From positions 248,001 through 312,000 of the forward strand of contig JALIFM010000003.1 of assembly GCA_022867625.1 (NCBI GenBank): a DNA stretch of 64,000 nucleotides, in the 5' to 3' direction. The translations under genes and the position numbers were made by a program. Below the pieces are notes generated by a model that saw only the letters and a list, made by a program, of their open reading frames with translations, did no database searches and was not told the origin of the DNA. Positions 50,022 to 59,148 of the stretch are shown here, in pieces. Position 1 is the first letter of the stretch. Every line of letters starts with the position of its first letter. Origin of the DNA: Lachnospiraceae bacterium NSJ-143 (GTDB lineage: Bacteria > Bacillota > Clostridia > Lachnospirales > Anaerotignaceae).

Positions 50022-51419
50022 ATGGATAAAAAGGACAATGGCACCATCAAAGCCAGGGGTTCGGCTTTAATCCCGTTTCTAGTGTTTATTCTTCTCTATC
50101 TCGGAACCGGAATAATTCTTCAGATGCAGGGAGTTGAAATGGCATTTTATCAGCTGCCGGCGCCTGTGGCAATTTTAGTTGCCGTTATTGTAGCCTTTGC
50201 AATGTTCAAGGGCAAGACAGACGAAAAGACCGCCGACTTTATAAAAGGCTGCGGTGATGACAACATACTTACAATGTGCTTTATTTACCTTTTTGCCGGT
50301 GCCTTCGCAGCCGTAGCCAAAGCTATGGGCGGTGTTGACGCCACAGCAAACCTTGGCCTCTCTATTATACCGGCACAGTTTATAACAGCCGGAATGTTTG
50401 TAATAAGCGCTTTCCTCGCTGTTTCAACAGGTTCCTCAATGGGAACTATTGGAGCTATAGGTCCTATAGCAATAGCAACAGCCGATAAAGCCGGCTTAAG
50501 CATGCCTCTTATGGTTGCAGCTGTTGTAGGCGGAGCGATGTTTGGCGATAACCTTTCTATAATATCAGACACAACAATAGCAGCCACAAGGACACAGGGC
50601 TGTGAAATGCGTGATAAATTTAAAGTCAACTTCTTTATAGCGCTTCCTGCTGCTGTGCTTACATTTATACTGCTGCTTATATTGGGCCGGCCGGAGCACG
50701 CCGTACAGCTTGAGGCTCTGGATTTTAATTTTATAAAGGTTCTGCCATATATATTTGTACTTGTACTGGCTGTTGTCGGTTTCAACGTATTCCTTACACT
50801 CGGCGCAGGAGTTGTAATAGCAGGCGTTATAGGCATAGCCTACGGCGATATGAACCTTCTTGGTTTTGCCAACAATGTATACGGCGGCTTTACAGGCATG
50901 ACTAAGATATTCCTCCTTTCGCTTATGACAGGCGGACTGGCATACATGGTTACTAAAAACGGCGGCCTTCAGTGGCTTCTTGAAAAAATCAAAGGCCTTA
51001 TCAAAGGCAAACGTTCAGCCGAGGTTGGTATAGCAGCTATAGCGTCTGTTGCGGATATGGCTGTAGCAAACAATACTGTAGCTATAATTATAACCGGTCC
51101 TATATCAAAAGGTATATGCGAGGAATTCCATGTTGACCCAAGGCGAAGCGCATCACTCCTTGATATATGGACCTGTATATTCCAGGGCTTTATACCTTAC
51201 GGCGCACAGGTACTTCTTGCGTGCAGCCTTACGGCTGAAGCCAGTGTACAGATAAGCCCATTGAGTCTGTTCCCTCTGCTCTGGTACCAGCAGCTTCTTG
51301 CGCTGTTTGCAATAATATCAATATTTGTTCCTTTTGCGGACGGCGTTATCAAAAAGAGGCCTTGGAACTTTAAAGAGTGGAAGGCTCATGATGTATCGGC
51401 TAAAGCTGACATGAACTAA
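50022..51419 (+). CDS. NhaC-family Na+/H+ antiporter-like transporter
   Basis: 465 residues with about 12 membrane helices. Family motifs: FLAVSTGSSMGTIGAIGPIAIATADKAG, VVGGAMFGDNLSIISDTTIAATRTQG and ADMAVANNTVAIIITGPISKGI. NhaC-type proteins exchange Na+ for H+, or couple Na+ and H+ to organic or amino-acid exchange. Because it is divergent from methionine gamma-lyase, amino-acid or fermentation-acid transport is possible, but nothing in the sequence decides. AAGGAGG lies 8 bases before the ATG at 50022, which I prefer to the longer frame at 49995. Confidence 0.88.
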   Translation: MDKKDNGTIKARGSALIPFLVFILLYLGTGIILQMQGVEMAFYQLPAPVAILVAVIVAFAMFKGKTDEKTADFIKGCGDDNILTMCFIYLFAGAFAAVAKAMGGVDATANLGLSIIPAQFITAGMFVISAFLAVSTGSSMGTIGAIGPIAIATADKAGLSMPLMVAAVVGGAMFGDNLSIISDTTIAATRTQGCEMRDKFKVNFFIALPAAVLTFILLLILGRPEHAVQLEALDFNFIKVLPYIFVLVLAVVGFNVFLTLGAGVVIAGVIGIAYGDMNLLGFANNVYGGFTGMTKIFLLSLMTGGLAYMVTKNGGLQWLLEKIKGLIKGKRSAEVGIAAIASVADMAVANNTVAIIITGPISKGICEEFHVDPRRSASLLDIWTCIFQGFIPYGAQVLLACSLTAEASVQISPLSLFPLLWYQQLLALFAIISIFVPFADGVIKKRPWNFKEWKAHDVSAKADMN

Positions 51420-51454
51420 TAAATTTGCCCCCTTGACAAACTGACAATACAAAA

Positions 51455-51486
51455 AAAGGCTGAAGGTGTTTAACCTTCGGCCTTAT
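51455..51486. terminator. Bidirectional terminator between the nhaC-type and LysR genes
   Basis: AAGGC-T-GAAGGT pairs with ACCTTC-G-GCCTT around GTTTA, with A and T runs on the outside. Confidence 0.8.
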
Positions 51487-51502
51487 TTTTGTAAAAATTT
51501 AT

Positions 51503-52429
51503 TTAAACCTTCATCTTTTCTTCAAGCATCTCAGTGAGTATGCTTACAAACTCCCATGCTCGCTTATTAATGTTAAAGTCTTTAAGCTTAATCCACACAA
51601 GGCGCATATAGTCTATGTTATCCTTTATAGGTATGGATATTATATTACCGGGGCTGTAGCCTTCCGGCAGCAAGCCGCTGCCTGTAGTAAATGAGTCTGT
51701 ATGGCTGAGTATATTGTAGGCCGTTGCCCTGTCGTTTATATATACAATCTTTTTAAAGTCAAGTGAGCCGGAAAAAACAGCCTCCTCTGAAAAGTTGGCG
51801 CTTGTATTGTTTTTCTTTGAAAAAACTACATACGGGTATCCTGTCAGCTCATTCAGGGCTATTTCATCATTACCTGCCAGAGGGTGGTCTTTGTTCAAAA
51901 ATACATGAGGCCGTATACGGCTGATTTCCTTAAATTCAAGGTCATTTGCGCTTAATGTCCTGTTCATAAATTTTTCCGTCATGTCAGACAGGAAAATAAT
52001 GCCTATATCGCTCTTTCTCTGTGACACATTCTCTATAACCTTATCCATATCTGTCTCTTTAAATGAAAACTCGAATTTTTCGTTTCCCTCGGTTTCAAGA
52101 AGCTTTACAAACGCCTTTGCACAAAACGGATACCTCTGAGCGGATATATTCAGTTTTGAGCACTCTACCGAATCCCTTTCACTGTAAAATTTCTCCACTT
52201 TCTTTTGCTGCTCAATTATAGGCCTTATCTGGGTTAGAAATTCCTGACCGTCTTCAGTAAGCACAATCCCCCTGTTGCTCCGTATAAATATTTTAATGCC
52301 AAGCTCCTCCTCCAGCTCGCGTATTGAGCTTGAAAGGCTTGACTGTGACACAAACAGGTTCTGAGCGGCTTTGTTTATTGAGCCGCAGTTATAAATTTCG
52401 GAAATATAGTTAAGCTGTAAAAAAGTCAT
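51503..52429 (-). CDS. LysR-family transcriptional regulator (CysB/CysL-like)
   Basis: 308 residues. Winged helix FLQLNYISEIYNCGSINKAAQNLFVSQSSLSSSIRELEEELGIKIFIRSNRGIVLTEDGQEFL, then an effector-binding domain (KLNISAQRYPFCAKAFVKLLE; KSDIGIIFLSDMTEKFMNR; RIRPHVFLNKDHPLAGNDEIALNELTGYPYVVF). The ATG at 52429 follows GGGAGGG; the longer frame at 52450 is rejected. It is convergent with the nhaC-type gene and 1.5 kb from megL, so it is a candidate regulator of that divergent region. Confidence 0.9.
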   Translation of the reverse strand: MTFLQLNYISEIYNCGSINKAAQNLFVSQSSLSSSIRELEEELGIKIFIRSNRGIVLTEDGQEFLTQIRPIIEQQKKVEKFYSERDSVECSKLNISAQRYPFCAKAFVKLLETEGNEKFEFSFKETDMDKVIENVSQRKSDIGIIFLSDMTEKFMNRTLSANDLEFKEISRIRPHVFLNKDHPLAGNDEIALNELTGYPYVVFSKKNNTSANFSEEAVFSGSLDFKKIVYINDRATAYNILSHTDSFTTGSGLLPEGYSPGNIISIPIKDNIDYMRLVWIKLKDFNINKRAWEFVSILTEMLEEKMKV

Positions 52430-52682
52430 ATCTTCCCTCCCAACGCTCATGCCCGAAAGCTGTGTTTTTTCCGGCTGATATATATTAAAATAAATACTGT
52501 GACAGCAATGTACAGCAGAGAAACTTTCCGCCTTTTTTAATGAACATTATACCATATATTTCACAAATAAAAACAGATATCAGCACAAAATTTTACAGTT
52601 TTAACTGCTGAAATTTCATTTTTCGGCTTTTACATTGTTTATTAAAGATATATTAAGATTTGACCATGACAGTATTTTGATA

Positions 52683-52711
52683 TTGTTTTGATTATTTTTA
52701 TGGACTATAAT
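52683..52711 (+). promoter_or_regulatory. Promoter of the exported copper-amine-oxidase-N/DUF3298 gene
   Basis: TATAAT at 52706-52711 is a perfect -10; TTGTTT at 52683-52688 is 17 bases upstream. It lies 30 bases before the start codon. Confidence 0.6.
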
Positions 52712-52741
52712 TAGTTTATCATATAAAAGGAGGTTTTTTTG

Positions 52742-53851
52742 TTGAAGAAGAAATTTTTATCACTTGCACTCGCCCTGACACTTTGTTCAGGCACAGTTAC
52801 AGCTTTTGGTTTCGATATAAATGTAACGCTCAACTCAAACTCTGTCACATTCGCTGACCAGGAGCCTGTTATAAAGGACGGCAGGACACTTGTTCCACTG
52901 CGCGGCGTACTTGAAGAAATGGGAGTTAAGGTTACTTACATAGACGAGATTAAAACTGTGAGCATGGAAAAGGGCTCAACAGGGGCTTCAGTCAAAATTG
53001 GTGATGATACACTCACTGTAAACAGTCAGGAGACAAAGCTTGATGTTGCCCCGGAGATAATAAACGACAGAACTATGGTGCCTATAAGGGCTATAGCAGA
53101 AGCATTCGGCGCTACAGTTGGCTGGAACGATGAAACTAAAACAGTTGAGATAACAATGCCAGCTGAGGAAGCCAGCCTTGAAAAGGGCGATGTTAAGCTT
53201 GAAGCCGGCGACGCCGCTTTCTACAGCAAAGCTACAGAGCTCTGGTCACTTAAGTCTGCTGACGGAGTGGAGCTGTTAAATGTTACACTGGTATACCCGT
53301 CACTTAACGGCAGAACTGTAATGGACGGAAACATAAACGCATATATGGCTGAGAGCGCGCAGACCATGGCTGATAAATATATAGAACAGAACAAAGCTGT
53401 TCTTGAAGATGAGGCTCAAAAGCTTGGCAAAGATTTCAGGACAAACTCAATATATGTATCATTCGAGGATATTTATCAGAATGAAACCGACGGCATACTT
53501 TCTTACCTCACCACATTTATGGTTGACACAGCCGGCGCACACCCTGTTACATACGGCTACGGAACAACAATAGATATGGAAAATGGCGCTGAAGTTTCTG
53601 TAAGCGAAATAGCAAATGCTGACGGAGAAAGTGCCATAACAGATGTACAGAGGGCTGTTAATTATCTTAGAGATGAGATAGCTGAAAACCCTGACAAATA
53701 CCTTGAGGGCGCTGCTAAATACCTTGACGAAAACACAGCAGGAAATTATGGCTGCTACTTTGGCAAGGACAAGCTTATAATATTTGCTGCCGCAGGCTCT
53801 ATAGCACCTTATTCAAGCGGCATGCTCAAATTTGAGGTTCCTCTTAAATAA
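52742..53851 (+). CDS. Exported copper-amine-oxidase N-terminal-domain protein with DUF3298 domain
   Basis: 369 residues. Signal peptide KKKFLSLALALTLCSGTVTAFG, no lipobox. Residues about 30-135 are a copper-amine-oxidase N-terminal-like domain (VIKDGRTLVPLRGVLEEMGVKVTY; IINDRTMVPIRAIAEAFGATVGWND), common in cell-wall-associated proteins of Clostridia. The last about 200 residues fit a DUF3298 (RsiV-type) domain (ILSYLTTFMVDTAGAHPVTYGYG). Such domains can bind lysozyme or peptidoglycan-like ligands in RsiV, but there is no sigma factor here. Start is TTG; two adjacent TTGs exist and the second is 8 bases after AAAGGAGG. It ends at a strong terminator. Confidence 0.8.
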   Translation: MKKKFLSLALALTLCSGTVTAFGFDINVTLNSNSVTFADQEPVIKDGRTLVPLRGVLEEMGVKVTYIDEIKTVSMEKGSTGASVKIGDDTLTVNSQETKLDVAPEIINDRTMVPIRAIAEAFGATVGWNDETKTVEITMPAEEASLEKGDVKLEAGDAAFYSKATELWSLKSADGVELLNVTLVYPSLNGRTVMDGNINAYMAESAQTMADKYIEQNKAVLEDEAQKLGKDFRTNSIYVSFEDIYQNETDGILSYLTTFMVDTAGAHPVTYGYGTTIDMENGAEVSVSEIANADGESAITDVQRAVNYLRDEIAENPDKYLEGAAKYLDENTAGNYGCYFGKDKLIIFAAAGSIAPYSSGMLKFEVPLK

Positions 53852-53869
53852 TACTTGTATGCTTATAAT

Positions 53870-53902
53870 AAAACCACGCCTTTGTATAGGGCGTGGTTTT
53901 TT
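53870..53902. terminator. Terminator between the DUF3298 gene and the glycosylase gene
   Basis: AAAACCACGCC (53870-53880) pairs with GGCGTGGTTTT (53890-53900) with T and A runs on either side; serves the + strand gene and probably the convergent one. Confidence 0.88.
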
Positions 53903-53940
53903 AACTTCTGATAAAACATGTTCAATACATTTTTACCATT

Positions 53941-54498
53941 TTAAATTATATACTTCTTAATTTCCTTTACATCTGCTGCGTATATATTTTTAAGGCTGCG
54001 GTTATATATGACAGACGCCGGATGATAAAGCGGATAAATCCTCATATTATCCTTTTCTATAAGCTGACCATGGCAGTCTCCTATAGACAGCCTGTTATTA
54101 CCGGTAACAGCCTTAAGTGGCACATTGCCAAGCGTAACTATAAGCTTTGGCTTAAATTCCTTTATTTCCTCCATCAAAAGCGGCACAAACTCCTCTATCT
54201 CCTCACGGCTTGGAGTGCGGTTAATAAGCCTGCCAGTTTTATCGCTCACGCTTGTTGGGCGGAATTTTACAACATTTGATATATACAGGTCCTCCCTCAC
54301 AAGACCGGCTATATTTATAAACTCATCAAGGTTTTTTCCGGCTTTGCCTACAAAAGGTCTTCCCAGCTTTTCCTCCTCTCCGCCCGGAGCTTCACCAATA
54401 AGCATTATCCCCCCGTCTGTTCTGCCTTCGCCAAAAACAAGCTTTTTATCGCTGTATTTATTTATGTACTCCTCTTTAAGCTTTTCTAAATTATTCAT
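53941..54498 (-). CDS. Uracil-DNA glycosylase, family 4-like, without the iron-sulfur cysteines
   Basis: 185 residues. Motif A reads LIGEAPGGEEEKLGRPFVGKAGKNLDEF, then YISNVVKFRPTS, a central IVTLGNVPLKAVTG, and motif B LYHPASVIYN with the catalytic His. It is the family 4 layout, but the usual four cysteines for the 4Fe-4S cluster are missing: the only cysteine is in GDCHG, and the segment that normally reads VVKCRP here reads VVKFRP. It removes uracil from DNA after cytosine deamination. ATG at 54498 with GGGAGA upstream; longer frame to 54573 rejected. Confidence 0.82.
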   Translation of the reverse strand: MNNLEKLKEEYINKYSDKKLVFGEGRTDGGIMLIGEAPGGEEEKLGRPFVGKAGKNLDEFINIAGLVREDLYISNVVKFRPTSVSDKTGRLINRTPSREEIEEFVPLLMEEIKEFKPKLIVTLGNVPLKAVTGNNRLSIGDCHGQLIEKDNMRIYPLYHPASVIYNRSLKNIYAADVKEIKKYII

Positions 54499-55007
54499 AT
54501 CGTCATCTCCCAAAACAGCAACATATTTACGGTTATCAACAGCCATTTTCTCTGCGGACACGTGTTTATCCACCGAAAAGCCGGCTTATGCACAAAATTT
54601 TGTTGATAACTCAAAAATATCCACATGAACACAACTTGTCCACAAACATTTTACCACACTATATAGGCTTAAATATACTATAATTTTCAAAATATAGTGA
54701 GTTTGTTGATTAAATTTATTTTATCAACAAAAACCTGTAAAATACCAACTTTTTTCCTCAATTTATTCCACATCTGAACATTTTTGTATACGAATAATTA
54801 TTGTAAACAGAATTTATGTTCTTTTTCAAAACAGACATTCAAAAACCATCAAAAACCTTTTATTTAAGGCTTTTTCCAGCACAAAATTTTAAACAGTAAT
54901 AAAATTACTTTATCATCTCAATATTTTATGTAAACCAAATCAAAAAGTTATGCACTTTATCCACAAAAAAGCTGTTGATAACTTTATATATCAAAAGCAA
55001 ATGGCTT
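54499..55007. promoter_or_regulatory. DnaA-box cluster in an AT-rich intergenic region
   Basis: No gene. At least nine 9-mers match TTATNCACA or differ by one base: TTATCAACA 54533, TTATCCACC 54566, TTATGCACA 54586, TGTTGATAA 54601, ATATCCACA 54617, TTGTCCACA 54636, TTATCAACA 54721, TTATGCACT 54948, TTATCCACA 54957 and TGTTGATAA 54973. The middle (54650-54760) is strongly AT-rich. This resembles an origin of replication or a DnaA-binding control cluster. dnaA is not present in the window. Confidence 0.65.
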
Positions 55008-56018
55008 TTAAACCTGTTTATTTTTTCTATTAATGTATACATACTCAATTATAAATCCACTGACAGCTCCGGCTATATGTGCGCAGTTATCTATATTGGT
55101 CTGAGAAAAGCCCATGCCTATAGAAACGATAATATATAAAAGTATTGTAAAATAATCCATAAGCTGTGTCTTATACTTTTTTATGCGGCTTACGGCCGCA
55201 AGAGCGCCTATTACACCAAATATAGCTCCGGAAGCGCCTATAGAAAGGTTTGTACTGAATACCGCACTGAAAAATGATGACAAAACACCGGTTATAAGAT
55301 ATATAAATATAAAATTCACTCGGCTCAGTATTTTTTCAGTCTCACGACCAAATATATACAGTGAGAAGCAGTTAAAAAACAGATGTCCAGCTTCACTGTG
55401 TATAAACATTGGTGTCACAAGCCTGTACAGCTCTCCGTTAAGCAATCCCTCTCTGCTGCCTCCAAAGCTGTAGACCACATTTGTACCGCCAAAAAAATTG
55501 ATATACGCCCATACAATAATATTAGCCGCTATTATGAAATATGTTAAATACGGCCTGTTATTGTATATTTTAATATTCCCATTACTTATGTTTGCGCCGC
55601 TTGATACGCAGAAGCATTTTTCAATCCCCATAAGCTTATCCGGCTGACCATAAGGAAATATAAGTGAATCCTTATTGCAGTCATAAATCCAGTTAACATT
55701 ATGTACTTTCTCACCCATGTCATTTTCAAAAGACTCAAACTTAACCTTTAAACTGTCTGAGTTTTCCTTGCAGACATAAACATTGACATATACAATATTG
55801 CTGCAACTGTACTGGCTCAAATCCCTTTTAATACGCTCAACAAATATGTCGTTCAAATCTTTTGCGGCCTTGGCTTCAGTATCCACTATGCGTACTAAAT
55901 AGAATACCGGAGGCATTATATTAAACGCATAGCTTACCGAGCCTATATCAGGACCAGTATCAAAACCTGTTGTTTCAAGGTTTCCCATTACTCGGCTTTT
56001 AATCAGGCTGTATTCCAT
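55008..56018 (-). CDS. Rhomboid-family intramembrane serine protease
   Basis: 336 residues. A soluble N-terminal part of about 150 residues, then six or seven membrane helices with the catalytic serine in IGASGAIFGVIGAL and histidine in NIDNCAHIAGAVSGF; the HSEAGHLFFNCFSLYIFGRETE helix is also typical. It would cut membrane proteins within or near the membrane. AAAGGAGG precedes the ATG. It stands next to the DnaA-box cluster and upstream of bofA, with no obvious operon partner. Confidence 0.9.
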   Translation of the reverse strand: MEYSLIKSRVMGNLETTGFDTGPDIGSVSYAFNIMPPVFYLVRIVDTEAKAAKDLNDIFVERIKRDLSQYSCSNIVYVNVYVCKENSDSLKVKFESFENDMGEKVHNVNWIYDCNKDSLIFPYGQPDKLMGIEKCFCVSSGANISNGNIKIYNNRPYLTYFIIAANIIVWAYINFFGGTNVVYSFGGSREGLLNGELYRLVTPMFIHSEAGHLFFNCFSLYIFGRETEKILSRVNFIFIYLITGVLSSFFSAVFSTNLSIGASGAIFGVIGALAAVSRIKKYKTQLMDYFTILLYIIVSIGMGFSQTNIDNCAHIAGAVSGFIIEYVYINRKNKQV

Positions 56019-56075
56019 AAACTGCCTCCTTTGCTCTTTTGTATATTAAAATTTTACTCTTGTGGCTATGTATTG

Positions 56076-56342
56076 TCAAATACCAAGTATATGGCTTACA
56101 ATCATTAATGTGCCAAGGCCGGGCAGCCCCAGAAAGCCAACGGCACACGCTGTGAGCACATTTACACCTATATATATACCCACAGGAGCCAAAAGCATGT
56201 TACAGGCATATATGAGTCCGGCCCCTATACATGACCTTACGGCAAACTTAATAACCATTGCAAGCGGACCTGCCATAAGCACAAGCAGCATCATACAGGC
56301 AAAAACCATAATCATTGAAAATATCACAAAAGACGGCTGCAT
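56076..56342 (-). CDS. bofA: BofA-family pro-sigma-K processing inhibitor
   Basis: 88 residues, two hydrophobic segments and the family signature GIYIGVNVLTACAVGFLGLPGLGTL. In endospore formers BofA holds the SpoIVFB protease in check until late sporulation. Its start overlaps the end of the DUF2508 gene by 19 bases, the same order (yaaL then bofA) as in Bacillus, although recR is not upstream here. Confidence 0.85.
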   Translation of the reverse strand: MQPSFVIFSMIMVFACMMLLVLMAGPLAMVIKFAVRSCIGAGLIYACNMLLAPVGIYIGVNVLTACAVGFLGLPGLGTLMIVSHILGI

Positions 56343-56575
56343 ATACTTTTACCCCCTTTAGTTTCAAACCCATCGGCCTTAACTCCGCTCTCCTTGGCTT
56401 TTTTGAGGAGATACTCATATTTTTTTCCAAGCGCCTCCATCTGGTAAATATAGCAGTCAATAAGGCTCTCGTCAGTTTCCATATCAAAATTATTTTTAAT
56501 TACATACAATTCTTTTTTAATATCTTCTATACTGTCGATTATATAGTTGTCTTTTTTGTTTTTTTTAGGCGCCAT
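56324..56575 (-). CDS. yaaL: DUF2508 (YaaL-family) protein
   Basis: 83 residues, charged and helical (SIEDIKKELYVIKNNFDMETDESLIDCYIYQMEALGKKYEYLLKKAKE), the YaaL pattern. Role unknown. GGAGGG lies 5 bases before the ATG. It overlaps bofA and is therefore translationally coupled to it. Confidence 0.85.
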   Translation of the reverse strand: MAPKKNKKDNYIIDSIEDIKKELYVIKNNFDMETDESLIDCYIYQMEALGKKYEYLLKKAKESGVKADGFETKGGKSICSRLL

Positions 56576-56729
56576 AAATACCCTCCAAAAAATTATATAT
56601 TAATAATATAAACCTTTTGAGAGAATTTATACCTTAAACCTGCGTTAAACAACAAAAAAAAGCTTACGGCAGTTTATAATCCGCCGTAAGTATCAAAAAA
56701 TCTTAAAATTAAGCCATAACCTGTAAGTT

Positions 56730-57221
56730 TCAATATTTCCTTTTATCAACATACTGCACACAGTACATAGCTATAAGACCTGTTATAAGCCCTGTGACAA
56801 CCCCGCTGAGTATAAGCACAGGTATAAGGTAATAAACAACATTCCTTCCGAGTATTATACCCGCCACAATAATCTGGCCTATATTGTGAAAAACACCGCC
56901 TACAGCGCTTACGCCAATAATGCTTGTGCCTTTTATATTATAAACAGCAATCATGGCAAAATAGCTTAAAAACGCCCCTGCAAGACTATACCACAAACCC
57001 ATAAAACCTCTGAACAGAAGCGCGGATATCACAACCCTCACAATTGAAATATAAAACGCCTCTTTTGTGCCCATTACATACATGCACAGCAGCACTATTA
57101 TATTTGAAAGTCCCAGCTTAATGCCCGGTATAGGCACAGGCATTGGCACAACTGCCTCGACATAGCCCATAAGTATTGAAAGGGCTGCGAATATTCCATA
57201 GTAAGCGGTTTTTCTAGCCAT
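56730..57221 (-). CDS. Gx transporter family membrane protein
   Basis: 163 residues, about five membrane helices with the family motif PIPGIKLGLSNIIVLLCMYVMGTKEAF near residue 30 and GLIAMYCVQY near the C-terminus. Formerly annotated as heptaprenyl diphosphate synthase component I; now thought to be an ECF-type substrate-binding/transport subunit. It sits 27 bases after the NusG_II protein gene, the common arrangement in Clostridia. Confidence 0.85.
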   Translation of the reverse strand: MARKTAYYGIFAALSILMGYVEAVVPMPVPIPGIKLGLSNIIVLLCMYVMGTKEAFYISIVRVVISALLFRGFMGLWYSLAGAFLSYFAMIAVYNIKGTSIIGVSAVGGVFHNIGQIIVAGIILGRNVVYYLIPVLILSGVVTGLITGLIAMYCVQYVDKRKY

Positions 57222-57248
57222 AGCCTCACCTCATTCTATTTGAACGCT

Positions 57249-57614
57249 TTATTTTACCACTGCGTCAATATCGTTTTCCGCGCCGTTTTCAATCTCCACT
57301 ACCACCTTATGCGGCAGACAGATAATGCTTTCATTTTGCCTGTAAACCGGCATATGGTTTACACATATCTGGTCTCTGCAATCAGCCGACACAATACTTG
57401 CCTTACCGTCCTTAATCCGCAGTTCATTCGTTCCGCCTACGCCCTGTATTACATCTTCTGTGTCCTCCAGAAGGCTGTAGCTGCCTACCTGCCTGCCGTC
57501 TACATACACAACAGCATATGCACCATTGTTGCCGGGCCTGAGCAGTCCGGAAAAATACAGTACTCCCGCCGCCAAAAGAACCGCGCAGATTATTACAACA
57601 TCCATCTTTTTCAA
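57249..57614 (-). CDS. NusG domain II-containing exported protein
   Basis: 121 residues. One N-terminal membrane anchor (VVIICAVLLAAGVLYFSGLL) and a NusG_II domain outside: AVVYVDGRQVGSYSLLE, ASIVSADCRDQICVNHMP and SIICLPHKVVVEI, where the two cysteine clusters are typical. Role unknown; it is paired with the Gx transporter gene. The TTG at 57614 is 5 bases after GAGGTG and is a better start than the ATG three codons on. Confidence 0.85.
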   Translation of the reverse strand: MKKMDVVIICAVLLAAGVLYFSGLLRPGNNGAYAVVYVDGRQVGSYSLLEDTEDVIQGVGGTNELRIKDGKASIVSADCRDQICVNHMPVYRQNESIICLPHKVVVEIENGAENDIDAVVK

Positions 57615-57646
57615 TTGTGCACCTCATTAAAAACTATGTTAATAAA

Positions 57647-57680
57647 AATCCTCCGTAAAAATGATATTTCACAGAGGATT
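57647..57680 (-). terminator. Terminator of serS
   Basis: On the minus strand AATCCTCTGT pairs with ACGGAGGATT (one G-T) followed by a T run, 34 bases after the serS stop. Confidence 0.8.
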
Positions 57681-57714
57681 ATTTGCCTGAAAGCGATTAA
57701 TTATGAGGTTTATT

Positions 57715-58989
57715 TTATTTTGTAATTCTTTCTATTCCGCCCATATATGGCCTTAAAACCTCAGGTATAATTATTGAGCCGTCCTCCTGCTGGTAATTTT
57801 CCATTACAGCAGCTGTGGTACGCCCAGCCGCAAGGCCGCTTCCGTTAAGTGTATGGGCAAATCTTGCTTTGTCTTTTACATTGTCTTTAAACTTGATATT
57901 GGCCCTTCTAGCCTGGAAGTCCTCTGTATTAGAGCAGCTTGAAATTTCAACATACCTGTTGTAGCTTGGCATCCACACCTCAATGTCGTATGTCATAGCC
58001 GCACTGAATCCAAGGTCGCCTCCGCAAAGTCTTACAACTCTGTAAGGAAGTCCAAGAGCCTTGAGTATATCCTCAGCGTCATTTGTAAGGGTTTCAAGCT
58101 CATTATATGAGTCTTCCGGCCTTGCTATTTTAACCATCTCTACTTTATTAAACTGGTGTTGACGGATAATTCCTCTTGTATCCCTGCCGGCCGAGCCTGC
58201 CTCTGCCCTGAAGCATGCAGTATAAGCACAGTGCTTTATTGTAAGGTCCTTTCCGTCAAGAATCATATCTGAATACATGTTTGTAACAGGAACCTCGGCT
58301 GTTGGTACAAGGAAATAATCAATTCCCTCAACCTTAAACGCGTCCTCCTCGAATTTAGGAAGCTGGCCTGTGCCTGTCATTGATTTTCTGTTTACCATAA
58401 ATGGGGTAAATACCTCTGTATATCCATGCTTTTCTACATGGTAATCAAGCATAAAGTTGATTATAGCCCTCTCAAGCCTTGCTCCAACGCCTCTGTAGAC
58501 AGTAAACCTTGAGCCTGTTATTTTACCTGCTGTAGCAGGGTCAAGTATGCCAAGTTCATCTCCAAGGTCCCAATGAGGCTTATATTCAAAATCAAATTTT
58601 CTTGGCTCTCCCCATTTTCTTACTTCCTCATTCTGTGTGTCATCTATACCGTTTGGCACAAGCTTATAAGGCATATTAGGTATTGTGAGAAGGAATTTAT
58701 TGAGCTTCTCGTCAACCTCATTAATCTGGCTGTCAAGCTCTTTTATTTTATCAGAAAGCTCCTTCATATCAGCCATAATAGCAGATACGTCCTTACCTTC
58801 CTTTTTAAGCTTTGGTATTTCTTTTGAGTCGGCGTTCTGCCTCTGCTTAAGCTCCTCAGCCTTTCCTATAAGCTCTCTCCTTGCCGCATCCATCTCTGTG
58901 AATTCATCAAGATGGTAGTCCTTATTTCTTTTTGCAAGGGCCGCCTTTACGCTTTCCATATCAGACCTTAATAATTTTACATCCAGCAT
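57715..58989 (-). CDS. serS: Serine--tRNA ligase
   Basis: 424 residues, standard length. The N-terminal coiled-coil tRNA arm (residues about 25-110, [21 protein letters not shown] region) and class II motifs: motif 2 [25 protein letters not shown] and motif 3 [20 protein letters not shown]. It charges tRNA-Ser. No T-box leader is visible upstream. Confidence 0.97.
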   Translation of the reverse strand: MLDVKLLRSDMESVKAALAKRNKDYHLDEFTEMDAARRELIGKAEELKQRQNADSKEIPKLKKEGKDVSAIMADMKELSDKIKELDSQINEVDEKLNKFLLTIPNMPYKLVPNGIDDTQNEEVRKWGEPRKFDFEYKPHWDLGDELGILDPATAGKITGSRFTVYRGVGARLERAIINFMLDYHVEKHGYTEVFTPFMVNRKSMTGTGQLPKFEEDAFKVEGIDYFLVPTAEVPVTNMYSDMILDGKDLTIKHCAYTACFRAEAGSAGRDTRGIIRQHQFNKVEMVKIARPEDSYNELETLTNDAEDILKALGLPYRVVRLCGGDLGFSAAMTYDIEVWMPSYNRYVEISSCSNTEDFQARRANIKFKDNVKDKARFAHTLNGSGLAAGRTTAAVMENYQQEDGSIIIPEVLRPYMGGIERITK

Positions 58990-59115
58990 AATACTTCCTC
59001 CAATTTTATATAAAAATAAATTTTATTTTTTGAATAAATACTGTAAGACCGGCAATAATACTTACATACATTTCAGTTTTGAAAAAATTGATTTTCAGGG
59101 TTGAAATGTTTTTGT

Positions 59116-59148
59116 CCGGAAATCATCCCCCCGATTTCCGGCTTTTTT
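59116..59148 (+). terminator. Plus-strand intrinsic terminator between DUF4446 and serS
   Basis: CCGGAAATC (59116-59124) pairs with GATTTCCGG (59133-59141) and CTTTTTTATT follows on the plus strand. All genes here run the other way, so on the minus strand it lacks a T tract. It may end antisense transcription. Confidence 0.6.

Noticed and set aside
54499-55007. Calling the DnaA-box cluster the chromosomal origin outright
   Set aside because: Flanking gene direction on the right side (all toward the cluster) and lack of dnaA argue against it; kept as a cluster of uncertain role.
56248-56487. 79-codon minus-strand frame between bofA and yaaL
   Set aside because: Out-of-frame shadow across two real overlapping genes.
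58990-59146. T-box leader upstream of serS
   Set aside because: No GGGTGG-type T-box core and no specifier hairpin; only a plus-strand terminator is present.
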